Shown piece after piece: positions 24,711 to 36,022 of a stretch of DNA of 46,707 nucleotides. Below the pieces are notes generated by a model. It saw nothing but the letters and a program-made list of their open reading frames with translations. It had not been told where the DNA came from and ran no database searches. The stretch comes from Methylobacterium sp. (GTDB taxonomy: Bacteria > Pseudomonadota > Alphaproteobacteria > Rhizobiales > Beijerinckiaceae), in assembly GCF_028290105.1 (NCBI RefSeq), contig NZ_JAQGKL010000187.1, positions 1 through 46,707 of the forward strand, in the 5' to 3' direction. The position numbers and the translations under genes were made by a program. The number at the start of each line of letters is the position of its first letter. Position 1 is the first letter of the stretch.

Positions 24711-27700
24711 TCAATCGTCGTCGTACATCATGCCGGAGGCGGCGTGACCGCCCTCCATCAGGATCTCGCGCTTGCCGGCGTGGTTGGCCGGGCCGACGAT
24801 GCCCTCCATCTCCATCCGCTCCATGATCGAGGCGGCGCGGTTGTAGCCGATCTGCAGACGGCGCTGGATGTAGCTCGTCGAGGCCTTGCGGTCGCGCATC
24901 ACCACCTGCACCGCCTGGTCGTAGAGCTCGGCGCCGGGGTCGATCCCGCCGCTGCCCGCATAGGCCCCGGCGTCGAAGATCGGGGCGTCGAGGTCCTCGA
25001 TCTCGGCGGCCTGGGCCTTCTCGGCCCGGTCGGCCTTGTCCGCCTTCGAGCCCTTGGCCGGCTTCTCGTCGCCGCTGCCATCGTCCGCCGTGACGGCCTC
25101 GAGATACGAGGGCCGGCCCTGGCGCTTGAGGTGGGCGACCACGCTCTCGACTTCCGAATCCGAGCAGAACGGCCCGTGCACGCGGGTCGTGCGCCCGCCG
25201 CCCGCCATGAACAGCATGTCGCCCTGGCCGAGAAGCTGCTCGGCGCCCATCTCGCCGAGAATCGTGCGGCTGTCGATCTTGCTCGTGACCTGGAAGCTGA
25301 TCCGGGTCGGGAAATTCGCCTTGATCGTGCCCGTGATCACGTCGACCGAGGGACGCTGCGTCGCCATGATCAGGTGGATGCCGGCGGCCCGCGCCATCTG
25401 GGCCAGACGCTGGATCGCGCCCTCGATGTCTTTCCCCGCCACCATCATCAGGTCGGCCATCTCGTCGACCACGATCACGATGTAGGGCAGGGCCGAGAGG
25501 TCCATCTCCTCCGTCTCGTAGACGGCCTGTCCGGTCTCGCGGTTGAAGCCGGTATGGACCTCGCGGGTGATGACCTCGCCCTTGGCCCGGGCTTCCGCCA
25601 TGCGCGCGTTGTACCCGTCGATGTTGCGCACGGCGATCTTCGACATCTTCTTGTAGCGCTCCTCCATCTCGCGCACGGCCCATTTGAGGGCGATCACCGC
25701 CTTCTTCGGGTCGATCACGACGGGGGAGAGCAGGTGCGGGATGCCGTCGTAGACCGACAGCTCCAGCATCTTCGGATCGACCATGATCAGGCGGCACTCC
25801 TCCGGCTTCATCCGGTAGAGGAGCGACAGGATCATCGTGTTGATGGCCACCGACTTGCCAGAGCCCGTGGTGCCCGCCACCAGCAGGTGGGGCATCTTGG
25901 CGAGATCGGCGATGATCGGCTCGCCGCCGATGTTCTTGCCGAGACACAGGGCGAGCTTGTGCTTGCTCATGCCGAAATCGGCCGAGGCCAGGAGTTCGCG
26001 CAGGTACACCGTCTCGCGGGTGTCGTTGGGCAGTTCGATGCCGATGACGTTGCGGCCGGGGACCACGGCGACGCGGGCCGAGATCGCCGACATCGAGCGG
26101 GCGATGTCGTCGGACAGCGAAATCACGCGGCTCGACTTGGTGCCGGGGGCGGGCTCCAGCTCGTAGAGCGTCACCACCGGGCCGGGGCGTACCGCGAGGA
26201 TGTCGCCGCGCACGCCGAAATCCTGCACCGTCTGCTGGAGGTTGAGGGCGTTCTGCTCCAGCACGTCGGCATCGACCTCCTCCGTCTCGTTCAGGGGCGG
26301 CTCGGCCAGGAGTTCGAGGGAGGGGTGCTCGTAATCCGCGTTCTCCACGAGCGACATCGGCATGTGCCGGCCGGCCGGGATGAGGAGCGGGCGCTCGGGC
26401 AGGATCGCGCGCGGCATATTGACGGAAGGCATGATGGCGGTGGGCACGGTGGCCGGAGCCTCCGGCGCCACCTCGATCACCGCGAGTTCGGCGATTTCGG
26501 GCTCCGGCGCCGCGACCGGCGCCTCGGGCTCGGCGCTCGGCGCGCCCTTGGGGTTGCGCAGCAGCACCGTGCGCGCCGGGATCGCGGCCGGCACGAAGGC
26601 CGGTGCGTCCGCGCGGGGGGCCTGGGCGCGGGGTTCCGGGGCGAAGGGAACCGGCACGAAGGGCGCGACCGGTACGAAGTGCGTCGCCTCCGGCAGGGCA
26701 GGGGAGGGGGCCGGAAGCGCGGCCTCGGCGGTGGGCAGGGGCTGCACCGCGATCTGGGACGTCGGCCGGCCGGCGCGGATCGCCGCGCGCGCCGCCATGG
26801 CATGGAGCGGCGCCGAACGGACCGGCGCGGGCAGCGCGTTGTCCTGGCCCTCGACGGGGCGGGGCGGGCCGAAGGGCTCGAACCGGACCAGGTGCTCCAG
26901 GCGGTAGGCCGGAGCGGTCAGGCGGGCCGGCTCGGGGGCCACGCCCGCGACGGCGTCCGTCACCACGATCCCGGGCTCGTCCTGGAACGCCGGCAGCGGC
27001 GCGGATTCGGCCTGGATCGCCGACCAGGCATCGAGGGCGGCGCCGTCGCGGCCGTCGAACCAGGCATGGACCTCGGACCAGTCCGGCACGTCCGACCAGT
27101 CGCGATCGTCGGGAACGGCGATCTCGGCCACCATTTCCGCAGGCTCGGACACGGGCAGGGGCGCCTCGGTCGCGGGCAGGGGAACCTCGGTCGCGGGGCG
27201 GCTCTGGCGGCGGTCGGGGCTGCGGAAGAAGCGCACGCCGGGGGGGGCGACGAAGGGCTGGCGCCACAGGGGCTCGGGCACCTGCGCTGCCTGAACCTCG
27301 GCCTGGGCCTGCGCCTCCTGCGCGGCGCGCTCACGGGCCTCGATGTCGGCGCGGACCGCATCCTGATCGGCCTGGAGGCGAAGCGCTTCGGCCTCGGCGT
27401 CCGCATGGGCCTGCGCGCGGGCGGCACGCTCGGCGTCCAGGGCGCGCTGGCGCCGCTCGTGCAGGACCGGATCGGGGGTGCGGGTGTAGCGCACGGCCGG
27501 GCCCGGCTCCGGCATCGCCGGCGTGGCGGGATAGGCCGGGGCCTGACCGGCCTCGGGCATGATCGCGGCAGGCCGGCGGGGCGTCCGCAGCAGCACGCGC
27601 GGGACGGGCGTCTCGCCCTCCAGGAATGCGTCGTCGTGCCGGGCCGCCACGGCGCGGGCCGGGATCATGTCGAGGGTGGCGCGGTCGTCGAAGACCTGGG

Positions 27701-28025
27701 CGGGCCAGGCCTGGATCGCCGGGGCCGGCCGGAAGGCAAGCCCGACTTCGCCACGTCCGACTTCGCCACGCCCGACTTCGCCACGCCCGACTTCGCCCCT
27801 GCCGACAAGGGTCTGCGGACTCGTCATCCAGCTCGGGGCCGGGCGGGTGGCGGCGACCGTGTAGTCCGGCCTCTGGGGGGAGCCCCCGAGGCGCCGGGAG
27901 AGGGTGGCCCGCAGGTTCATCAACCGATGCGCGAGGGCGCCGATCGACAGGCCGAGGCGGTCGCCGCCGCGAACGGGGCGCGAAGGATCACGATGGGAGT
28001 AGGGGAGCCGTCCCGATGCGCGCAT
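24711..28025 (-). CDS. ftsK: FtsK/SpoIIIE-type DNA translocase without membrane domain
   Basis: The protein of about 1100 residues pumps DNA during chromosome segregation and dimer resolution. Residues 1-600 are Pro/Ala-rich linker, including four GRGEV repeats near 76-95 and a charged coiled-coil-like region near 220-270. The FtsK motor follows (about 600-990) with Walker A GTTGSGKS near 716 and Walker [15 protein letters not shown], and a C-terminal gamma winged helix ([22 protein letters not shown]) that reads orienting sequences. No transmembrane segment is present, in contrast to E. coli FtsK. The start is uncertain: ATG 28025 is used; a TTG at 28082 and an ATG at 27920 are alternatives. 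Confidence 0.88.
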   Translation of the reverse strand: MRASGRLPYSHRDPSRPVRGGDRLGLSIGALAHRLMNLRATLSRRLGGSPQRPDYTVAATRPAPSWMTSPQTLVGRGEVGRGEVGRGEVGRGEVGLAFRPAPAIQAWPAQVFDDRATLDMIPARAVAARHDDAFLEGETPVPRVLLRTPRRPAAIMPEAGQAPAYPATPAMPEPGPAVRYTRTPDPVLHERRQRALDAERAARAQAHADAEAEALRLQADQDAVRADIEARERAAQEAQAQAEVQAAQVPEPLWRQPFVAPPGVRFFRSPDRRQSRPATEVPLPATEAPLPVSEPAEMVAEIAVPDDRDWSDVPDWSEVHAWFDGRDGAALDAWSAIQAESAPLPAFQDEPGIVVTDAVAGVAPEPARLTAPAYRLEHLVRFEPFGPPRPVEGQDNALPAPVRSAPLHAMAARAAIRAGRPTSQIAVQPLPTAEAALPAPSPALPEATHFVPVAPFVPVPFAPEPRAQAPRADAPAFVPAAIPARTVLLRNPKGAPSAEPEAPVAAPEPEIAELAVIEVAPEAPATVPTAIMPSVNMPRAILPERPLLIPAGRHMPMSLVENADYEHPSLELLAEPPLNETEEVDADVLEQNALNLQQTVQDFGVRGDILAVRPGPVVTLYELEPAPGTKSSRVISLSDDIARSMSAISARVAVVPGRNVIGIELPNDTRETVYLRELLASADFGMSKHKLALCLGKNIGGEPIIADLAKMPHLLVAGTTGSGKSVAINTMILSLLYRMKPEECRLIMVDPKMLELSVYDGIPHLLSPVVIDPKKAVIALKWAVREMEERYKKMSKIAVRNIDGYNARMAEARAKGEVITREVHTGFNRETGQAVYETEEMDLSALPYIVIVVDEMADLMMVAGKDIEGAIQRLAQMARAAGIHLIMATQRPSVDVITGTIKANFPTRISFQVTSKIDSRTILGEMGAEQLLGQGDMLFMAGGGRTTRVHGPFCSDSEVESVVAHLKRQGRPSYLEAVTADDGSGDEKPAKGSKADKADRAEKAQAAEIEDLDAPIFDAGAYAGSGGIDPGAELYDQAVQVVMRDRKASTSYIQRRLQIGYNRAASIMERMEMEGIVGPANHAGKREILMEGGHAASGMMYDDD
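27741..27800 (-). repeat. Four 15-bp tandem units in ftsK
   Basis: Units at 27741-27755, 27756-27770, 27771-27785 and 27786-27800 (core CCCGACTTCGCCACG on the plus strand) differ by one to three bases. They encode GRGEV four times in the N-terminal linker of FtsK. Confidence 0.95.
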
Positions 28026-28154
28026 GATTGGCCGGATGTACTCAAAACGGGTCCGCCGCCGGGAGCGGCGCGGTTCGGCCAAGAGTTAGCGGCATCGTCG
28101 TTAACAGACGCTTGACCGGATCCCGCGCCCGGCGCGCCATTTGCGGGCCCCCTG

Positions 28155-28206
28155 CCCTGAACCTTTGCCCTGAACCCTTGCGCTGAACCCTTGCCGTGAA
28201 CCCTTG
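28155..28206 (+). repeat. Four 13-bp tandem units upstream of nadE
   Basis: Units CCCTGAACCTTTG, CCCTGAACCCTTG, CGCTGAACCCTTG and CCGTGAACCCTTG follow one another without spacing. The array lies 62 bases before the nadE start, in the divergent spacer shared with ftsK. The period is not a multiple of three, consistent with a non-coding place. Confidence 0.95.
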
Positions 28207-28268
28207 CGCTGGAGGCGGATGGCGCCAGGGGTTAAGGTGCGCCTGCGATCAGCCCGGAGCCCCGCCCC

Positions 28269-30356
<2,088 letters not shown>

Positions 30357-30423
30357 TCGACACAGTGCTGTCCGATTGGCCCCATAGAGCGTAGCCTCAG
30401 GCGGGCGAATCGGAGATTGACCG

Positions 30424-30651
30424 ATGCAGAATTACAACGTTTTCTGCTTCCGAAGCGTCGAGGGCCTGTGCTGCGCCGTGCCCGAGAGCCGGGTGGTGCC
30501 CACCTTCCTCGGCAGCGGGCGCTGGGCCTTCGGGGGCAAACTCGGCCTACCCGGCGACGCCCCCGCCGACTTCGACGACCGCGCGGCCGAGACGGCGGTG
30601 CGCTTCAACGGGTTCTACCTGTTCCAGACGATGGACAGCCGCTTTCATTGA
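30424..30651 (+). CDS. Small protein of unknown function
   Basis: The 75-residue frame begins MQNYNVFCFRSVEGLCCAVPES and ends GFYLFQTMDSRFH. GGAGATT lies 6 bases before the ATG, and the codon pattern (GC at third positions) is that of a coding region. I do not recognise a family; it looks like a soluble, possibly methylobacterial protein with three cysteines near the N-terminus. It follows nadE by 67 bases in the same direction. Confidence 0.7.
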   Translation: MQNYNVFCFRSVEGLCCAVPESRVVPTFLGSGRWAFGGKLGLPGDAPADFDDRAAETAVRFNGFYLFQTMDSRFH

Positions 30652-30788
30652 TCCCGGCGGCCGGCGGGGCCGTCGGATCGCGGGCGGGCGCGCTCGGGCG
30701 TTGGCAAGATGCCCTGAGATGACGCTCCCGGCTGCGCGCTCGTCGTCGAGTCGCGCATCGCGGCGAACATTCCTTAAGGGGCGGCGTG

Positions 30789-30807
30789 CCAGGATGCGGC
30801 ATCCTGG
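30789..30807. promoter_or_regulatory. Inverted repeat upstream of the PilZ gene
   Basis: The arms CCAGGATGC and GCATCCTGG are separated by one base and end 41 bases before the PilZ-domain start. A dimeric regulator could bind here; a direct repeat of GGAGACCG follows at about 30808 and 30821. Confidence 0.4.
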
Positions 30808-30840
30808 GGAGACCGGTTTTGGAGACCGACCCCACGTGGG

Positions 30841-30870
30841 AGAAGGCCATGTCGGAGAAGGCCATGTCGG
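30841..30870 (+). repeat. 15-bp tandem duplication of a ribosome binding site and start codon
   Basis: AGAAGGCCATGTCGG occurs twice in tandem (30841-30855, 30856-30870). Each copy offers GGAG plus an ATG 6 bases later in the same frame, so the PilZ gene has two equivalent initiation sites five codons apart. Confidence 0.95.
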
Positions 30871-31295
30871 AGCATCGCAGCGAAATTCGCCAGAGGACTT
30901 TCCTGAAGGGACGGATCCTCTTCAACAAGGGCGCCTCGAGCATGGATTGCCTGGTGCGGGACATGTCCGCCACCGGCGCACGCCTCGCCCTGAGCGAGAC
31001 CTCGACCCTGCCCGAGAGCTTCGACCTCTACATCCCGCAGAAGGACAGGACCTACCGCGCGAACCTGTGCTGGCGCCGGGCCGACGGCATCGGCATCACC
31101 TTCACGGACGAGACCGCGCCCGGCCCGCAGGCCACCGCGCCGACGCTCATGGCATCGGCGGTGGTGCCCGCCGCCGCCACGGCACCGGACGACACCGCCT
31201 CGGTCCTGGCGCTGGTGCGCCGGATCAGCGAACTCGAGGCCGAGAACGCCGCCCTGCGCCGGCTGCTCACCAGCCTGCCCGCCAGCGCCGCCTGA
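30849..31295 (+). CDS. PilZ-domain protein
   Basis: The 148-residue protein begins MSEKAMSEHRSEIRQRTFLKGRILFNKG. The PilZ signature, an R-x3-R element followed by the (D/N)-x-S-x-x-G motif, is seen in EIRQRTFLKGRI and RDMSATGARLAL, so c-di-GMP binding is possible though the first motif is weak. A C-terminal segment (LALVRRISELEAENAALRRLL) is a short coiled coil. Translation can begin at 30849 or 30864 because the start region is duplicated. It is convergent with the HIT gene, 6 bases away. Confidence 0.85.
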   Translation: MSEKAMSEHRSEIRQRTFLKGRILFNKGASSMDCLVRDMSATGARLALSETSTLPESFDLYIPQKDRTYRANLCWRRADGIGITFTDETAPGPQATAPTLMASAVVPAAATAPDDTASVLALVRRISELEAENAALRRLLTSLPASAA

Positions 31296-31301
31296 ACGCC
31301 C

Positions 31302-31784
31302 CTATCCCGGCGCGGCCTCGCTTCCCAGTGCCGCCCGGATGCGCGCGGCGTGCTCGGCGAGCAGGCCCTTGTCCGCCATGCCCCCTGTGTGCCGCTGCAG
31401 CGGCACGCCCTCGAAGCGAGGCAGGATGTGGACGTGCAGGTGGAACACCGTCTGCCCGCCCGCCGGCTCGTTGTACTGGAACACCGTCAGCCCGTCGGCC
31501 CCGAAGGCCGCCTTCACCGCGCGGGCGACGCGCTGCACCGTGCGCGCCACGGCGGCGAGCGTCTCCGGATCGGCGTCGAGGAGCCCGCGCGCGGGGGCCT
31601 TGGGGATGACCAGGGTGTGGCCGTCCCCCTGGGGCATCACGTCCATGAAGGCGAGGGTGTCGGCGTCCTCGAAGACCCGCTCGGCCGGGATCTCCCCGCG
31701 CAGGATCTTCGCAAAGACGTTGTCGGAATCGTAGGCGGGCGCGGGGCGCGGGGATGTCGTGGCGGATGTCATGCTGGATGTCAT
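31302..31784 (-). CDS. HIT family nucleotide hydrolase
   Basis: The 160-residue protein belongs to the HINT-like branch of HIT proteins, which hydrolyse nucleoside phosphoramidates and related compounds. It has NVFAKILRGEIPAERVFED, the segment MPQGDGHTLVIPKAPARGLLD, and the histidine triad HLHVH at 115-119. The start at 31784 has GGAGA upstream; the first residues (MTSSMTSATTS) come from a 12-bp repeat at the start codon and are unlikely to matter for folding. Confidence 0.92.
   Translation of the reverse strand: MTSSMTSATTSPRPAPAYDSDNVFAKILRGEIPAERVFEDADTLAFMDVMPQGDGHTLVIPKAPARGLLDADPETLAAVARTVQRVARAVKAAFGADGLTVFQYNEPAGGQTVFHLHVHILPRFEGVPLQRHTGGMADKGLLAEHAARIRAALGSEAAPG
31749..31784 (-). 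repeat. 12-bp repeat at HIT gene start
   Basis: Three imperfect units (31749-31760, 31761-31772, 31773-31784) share GATGTC(A/G)T on the plus strand. They encode MTSS-MTSA-TTSP, so two of the three units carry an in-frame ATG. Confidence 0.85.
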
Positions 31785-32022
31785 GGCGGCGGTCTCCGGT
31801 TCCGGGGGTCACGCGATCGGCGGCAGGTTGCACAGGCCCCCACGCGGCGTCCACAGCCCGGCCTGCCGCCATCCCGCACAGCGCCCAGAACCTTGGCCCC
31901 ACTCCGTGCGTTGGATGCGCTTCGGACCGGGCGCACCACTTAACCGCAACGCTCCGGAGCGATCCCGGGCGATACACCGCCCGTCCCGCACACGTCCCAA
32001 CCGTCGAGAGATCCACCCCAGC

Positions 32023-32991
32023 ATGGCCCATGAGAGCACCAGCGCCATCTACACCGCGGCCGGGGCCAACCTCGCCATTGCGGCGGCCAAGTTCGTCGGC
32101 GCCTTCCTCACGGGCAGTTCGGCCATGCTGGCGGAGGGCGTGCACTCGATCGTGGACACCACCAACCAGATCCTGCTCCTCATCGGCATGAAGCGGGCGG
32201 GCCGCCCCGCCACGGAGAAGCATCCGTTCGGCTATGGCCGCGAGATCTATTTCTACGCCTTCATCGTCGCGCTGTTCATCTTCCTCGGGGGCGGCGCCTT
32301 CGCGATCTACGAGGGCATCCACAAGCTCCAGCATCCGGAACCGTCGGCGGATGCGACGCTCTTCGGCCACCAGATCTCCGGCTTCTGGGTGAACGTGGCG
32401 ATCCTCGGCTTCTCGGTGCTCGCCGAGGGCTATTCCTGCTACGTCGCCTTGAAGGCGTTCTGGGCCGAGAAGGGCAGCCGCCCGCCGCTCTCCGCCATTC
32501 GGCGCAGCAAGGATCCGGCCCTGTTCACGGTGCTGGCGGAGGACGTCGCCGCGCTGCTCGGCCTCGTGGTGGCGCTCGCCGGCGTAATCCTCGCCCGCGT
32601 CCTCGACATGCCCGCGCTCGACGGCTGGTCCTCCATCGGCATCGGCCTGATCCTGGTCGGCATGGCGATCTTCCTGATGATCGAGACGCATGGCCTCCTC
32701 ATCGGGGAGGCGGCCGATCCCGAACTCGTGGCGGCGATCCGCGCGGTGGTGCGCGGGGAGCGGGGCGTACACCACGTCAACGCCGTGCTGACCCAGCATC
32801 TCGGGCCCTCCGACGTCCTCGTGAATGTCAGCCTCGACATGGACGACGACCTCAGCGCCGGGCAGATCGAGGCCATGGTCGAGCGCATCGAGGGGAAGCT
32901 CCGGGCGCGCAGCCCCGACGTGACCCGGGTGTTCATCGAGGTCCAGGCCCGGGCGGGCGCCACGGCCGACCCGGTCACCGCCGTCGCCTGA
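32023..32991 (+). CDS. Cation diffusion facilitator family transporter
   Basis: The 322-residue membrane protein has six hydrophobic segments and a C-terminal cytoplasmic domain (about 225-310) with the metal-sensing ferredoxin-like fold of CDF proteins. The TM2 motif is SAMLAEGVHSIVDTTNQ, with His 41 and Asp 45. In TM5 the usual second HxxxD pair is replaced by LAEDVAALLG (Glu 173, Asp 174), as in the branch related to mammalian SLC30A9. It should export a divalent cation, but the metal is unclear. Start at 32023 is supported by the family start region SAIYTAAGANLAIAAAKFV. Confidence 0.9.
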   Translation: MAHESTSAIYTAAGANLAIAAAKFVGAFLTGSSAMLAEGVHSIVDTTNQILLLIGMKRAGRPATEKHPFGYGREIYFYAFIVALFIFLGGGAFAIYEGIHKLQHPEPSADATLFGHQISGFWVNVAILGFSVLAEGYSCYVALKAFWAEKGSRPPLSAIRRSKDPALFTVLAEDVAALLGLVVALAGVILARVLDMPALDGWSSIGIGLILVGMAIFLMIETHGLLIGEAADPELVAAIRAVVRGERGVHHVNAVLTQHLGPSDVLVNVSLDMDDDLSAGQIEAMVERIEGKLRARSPDVTRVFIEVQARAGATADPVTAVA

Positions 32992-32994
32992 TCC

Positions 32995-33489
<495 letters not shown>

Positions 33490-33491
33490 GG

Positions 33492-34652
33492 TCAGGCGGC
33501 GCTGCGGCGCTCGACGAGGCGGGCGAGGAAAGCCGAGCCCAGCGGAATGATGCTGTCGTCGAAGTCGAAGCTGGCATTGTGCAGGCCGGGGCCCGGCGTC
33601 GCGCCGATCCACGCATAGGCGCCGGGAACCCGCGCCACCATGTCGGCGAAATCCTCGCTGCCCATGCGCGGCCGGGACGCGTCGTCGACGCCCTCGGGCC
33701 CGAACAGCTCGCGCCCGATCTCGGCCGCGGCCGCCGCGTGCTCGGGGCTGTTCATCAGCACCGAGAACACGTCGCGGATCTCGACGTCGATGGTGGCGCC
33801 GTAGGCCACGGCGATGCCCTTGGCGATCTCGCGGATGCGCGCCGAGACGAGGGTGCGCAGGTCCGCGTCGAAGGTCCGCACCGTGCCGGTGATGTGGGCG
33901 CCCTCCGGGATCACGTTGTAGGCGGCGCCCGCGTGGAACTGCGTCACGGACAGGACCGCGCTCTTCAGCGGATCGGCATTGCGCGAGACGATCGATTGCA
34001 GGGCCTGGACCAGGGTGGAACCCACGATGATCGGGTCGATGCCCTGCTGGGGCTGGGCCGCGTGCGCGCCGCGCCCGGTGATGCGGATGTCGAAGAAGTC
34101 CGCCGCCGCCATGGCGGGGCCGGGGCGCAGCTTGATCTTGCCGTGCGGGCCGTTGGGCTGGTTGTGGATCGCGTAGATCTCGTCGCAGGGGAACTTTTCG
34201 AAGAGCCCGTCGGCGATCATCGCGCGGGCGCCGCCCTGGCCCTCTTCCGCCGGCTGGAACACGAACAGGGCCGTGCCGTCGAAGTCGCGGGTCTCGGCGA
34301 GGTAGCGCGCCGCGCCCAGCAGCATGGTGGTGTGGCCGTCATGCCCGCAGGCGTGCATCTTGCCCGGCACCGTCGAGCGATAGGGCAGGTTGGTCTCCTC
34401 CTCGATCGGCAGCGCGTCCATGTCGGCGCGGAGCGCGATGCGCCGGCCCGAGCCCGTGCGCCCCTCGAGCACCCCGACCACGCCCGTGCCGCCGATGCCC
34501 CGGTGGACGGTGACCCCGTAGCGCGCGAGTTCCTGCGCCACGATGCCGGAGGTGCGGACCTCCTCGAAGCCGAGTTCGGGATGGGCGTGGAAGTCGCGGC
34601 GGATCGCGACGAGGTCGTCGGCGAAGGTCTTGATGCGATCGATGGGACTCAC
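33492..34652 (-). CDS. M20 family amidohydrolase (hippurate hydrolase-like)
   Basis: The 386-residue metalloenzyme removes acyl groups from amino acids or related amides. Metal-binding motifs are visible: MHACGHDGHTTMLLG, FQPAEEGQGGARAM with the catalytic Glu pair, and ITGRGAHAAQPQQGIDPI in the dimerisation domain. The C-terminal MGSEDFADM holds a further metal ligand region. Its ATG overlaps the stop of the FemAB-like gene (ATGA). The natural substrate cannot be read from the sequence. Confidence 0.93.
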   Translation of the reverse strand: MSPIDRIKTFADDLVAIRRDFHAHPELGFEEVRTSGIVAQELARYGVTVHRGIGGTGVVGVLEGRTGSGRRIALRADMDALPIEEETNLPYRSTVPGKMHACGHDGHTTMLLGAARYLAETRDFDGTALFVFQPAEEGQGGARAMIADGLFEKFPCDEIYAIHNQPNGPHGKIKLRPGPAMAAADFFDIRITGRGAHAAQPQQGIDPIIVGSTLVQALQSIVSRNADPLKSAVLSVTQFHAGAAYNVIPEGAHITGTVRTFDADLRTLVSARIREIAKGIAVAYGATIDVEIRDVFSVLMNSPEHAAAAAEIGRELFGPEGVDDASRPRMGSEDFADMVARVPGAYAWIGATPGPGLHNASFDFDDSIIPLGSAFLARLVERRSAA

Positions 34653-35953
34653 GGCTTTTCCTTGGGCTTCTGTGTCGCGTGCGCGGAAGCTTTCGCCTCC
34701 GGCGGGGCCTCAGGCAAGTCGGATGCCGGGCACTCGCCGGTTTCGCGCCGGAACGGCGTCAGGGTCCCCAAGACGTCGGCCGCCTCGATCACGTGCTCGC
34801 GCTCGCGCCGCAGGTAATCGGCCACGGCCCGACGCAGGGCCGGGTCGGCGATATCATGGGCCGAGTGCATCAGGACTGGCCGGTAACCGCGCGCGAGCTT
34901 GTGCTCGCCTTGGGCGCCGGCCTCGACACGCTTCAACCCGCGCGCGATCGCAAAGTCGATGGCCTGATAGTAGCAGACCTCGAAATGCAGGAAGGGATGG
35001 TCCTCGACGCAGCCCCAGTTGCGGCCGTAGAGGGCGACATCGCCGATGAGGTTGATGGCACCGGCCACGTAGCGGCCTTCGCGCCTCGCCATCACCAGCA
35101 GCACCCGCTCGGGCATGCGCTCGCCGAGGAGCTTGAAGAACCGGCGGTTGAGGTAGGGCCTGCCCCATTTGCGCGCGCCGGTGTCGGCGTAGAATTCGTA
35201 GAACGCGTCCCAGTGGGCGGGCGTCAGGTCGGCCCCGGTGACGTGCTCGATGGTGATGCCGGGGCCGAGCGCGTCGCGGCGCTCGCGCCGGATCGCCTTG
35301 CGCTTGCGGGAGGCCAATGCACCGAGGAAATCCTCGAAGGTGCCGTAGCCGGCATTGTCCCAGTGGAACTGCTGGTCGATGCGCTGCAGGAAGCCGAGCG
35401 CCCCGGCCTGTTCCCATTCCCGTTCCTGCATGAAGGTGACGTGGATCGAGGAGGCCTTGGTCTCGGCCCGCAGCGCCCGCAGGCCGGCGACGAGGGCGGA
35501 GGCCGCCTCGTTCACGTCGCTTCCCGGGGCGATCAGGAAGCGCGGGCCGGTGACGGGGGTGAAGGGCACGCTGACCTGGAGCTTCGGGTAGTAGCTGCCC
35601 CCTGCGCGCTCGTAGGCGTCGGCCCAGCCGTGGTCGAAGACGTATTCGCCCTGGCTATGGGATTTCAGGTAGCAGGGTGCCACCCCGACGAGGCGGCCCT
35701 CGCGCTCCACCGCCACGTGGAGGGGCAGCCAGCCGGTCTTGCGGGAAACGCAGCCGGACTCTTCCAGCGATGAGAGGAAGGCGTGCGAGATGAACGGGTT
35801 GTGGGTCTCGTCGCCCCCCGAGAGGGTCTCGGGCGAGGTGGCGCAGGCATCCCACTCGGAGGCGGCGATCCCGGTCAGCCCCGGCACCGCGCGCACCTGC
35901 AGTTCCGTCACGGTCTCGGCCGGAGCGCCGGGTGTTTCGCCGGGAATATCCAT
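34649..35953 (-). CDS. FemAB-like GNAT family acyltransferase
   Basis: The 434-residue protein belongs to the peptidoglycan-recognition-like GNAT family (DUF482/FemAB-like, by recall), with SEWDACATSPETLSGGDETHNPFISHAFLSSLEESG, YFDHGWADAYERAGGSYYPKLQVSVPFTPVTGPR-type segment near 110-145 and the C-terminal LHFEVCYYQAIDFAIARGLKRVEAGAQGEHK. Such proteins probably transfer an amino acid or acyl group, but no member's reaction is certain to me. It is the first gene of an operon with the M20 amidohydrolase and glutathione peroxidase. Confidence 0.88.
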   Translation of the reverse strand: MDIPGETPGAPAETVTELQVRAVPGLTGIAASEWDACATSPETLSGGDETHNPFISHAFLSSLEESGCVSRKTGWLPLHVAVEREGRLVGVAPCYLKSHSQGEYVFDHGWADAYERAGGSYYPKLQVSVPFTPVTGPRFLIAPGSDVNEAASALVAGLRALRAETKASSIHVTFMQEREWEQAGALGFLQRIDQQFHWDNAGYGTFEDFLGALASRKRKAIRRERRDALGPGITIEHVTGADLTPAHWDAFYEFYADTGARKWGRPYLNRRFFKLLGERMPERVLLVMARREGRYVAGAINLIGDVALYGRNWGCVEDHPFLHFEVCYYQAIDFAIARGLKRVEAGAQGEHKLARGYRPVLMHSAHDIADPALRRAVADYLRREREHVIEAADVLGTLTPFRRETGECPASDLPEAPPEAKASAHATQKPKEKP

Positions 35954-36022
35954 TGCCCGGCAATCTAGTCCCCCAGCCCGAGCGGGCCAAGGGCGGCGCG
36001 GGGCCGCGTGCCGTCGCAGGCG

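Noticed and set aside
27741..27800. CRISPR-like regular repeats
   Set aside because: The units are 15 bp, contiguous, in frame and coding (GRGEV) inside ftsK, with no spacers and no cas genes nearby.
23532..28115. Very long open frame (over 1500 codons) on the plus strand opposite ftsK and lolA
   Set aside because: It is an antisense shadow of high-GC codons; its translation is His/Arg/Gly-rich without any family and would overlap three well-supported genes.
28155..28206. Iterons of a replication origin
   Set aside because: Four 13-bp units alone, with no DnaA boxes, no rep gene and no AT-rich unwinding stretch; chromosomal housekeeping genes surround them.
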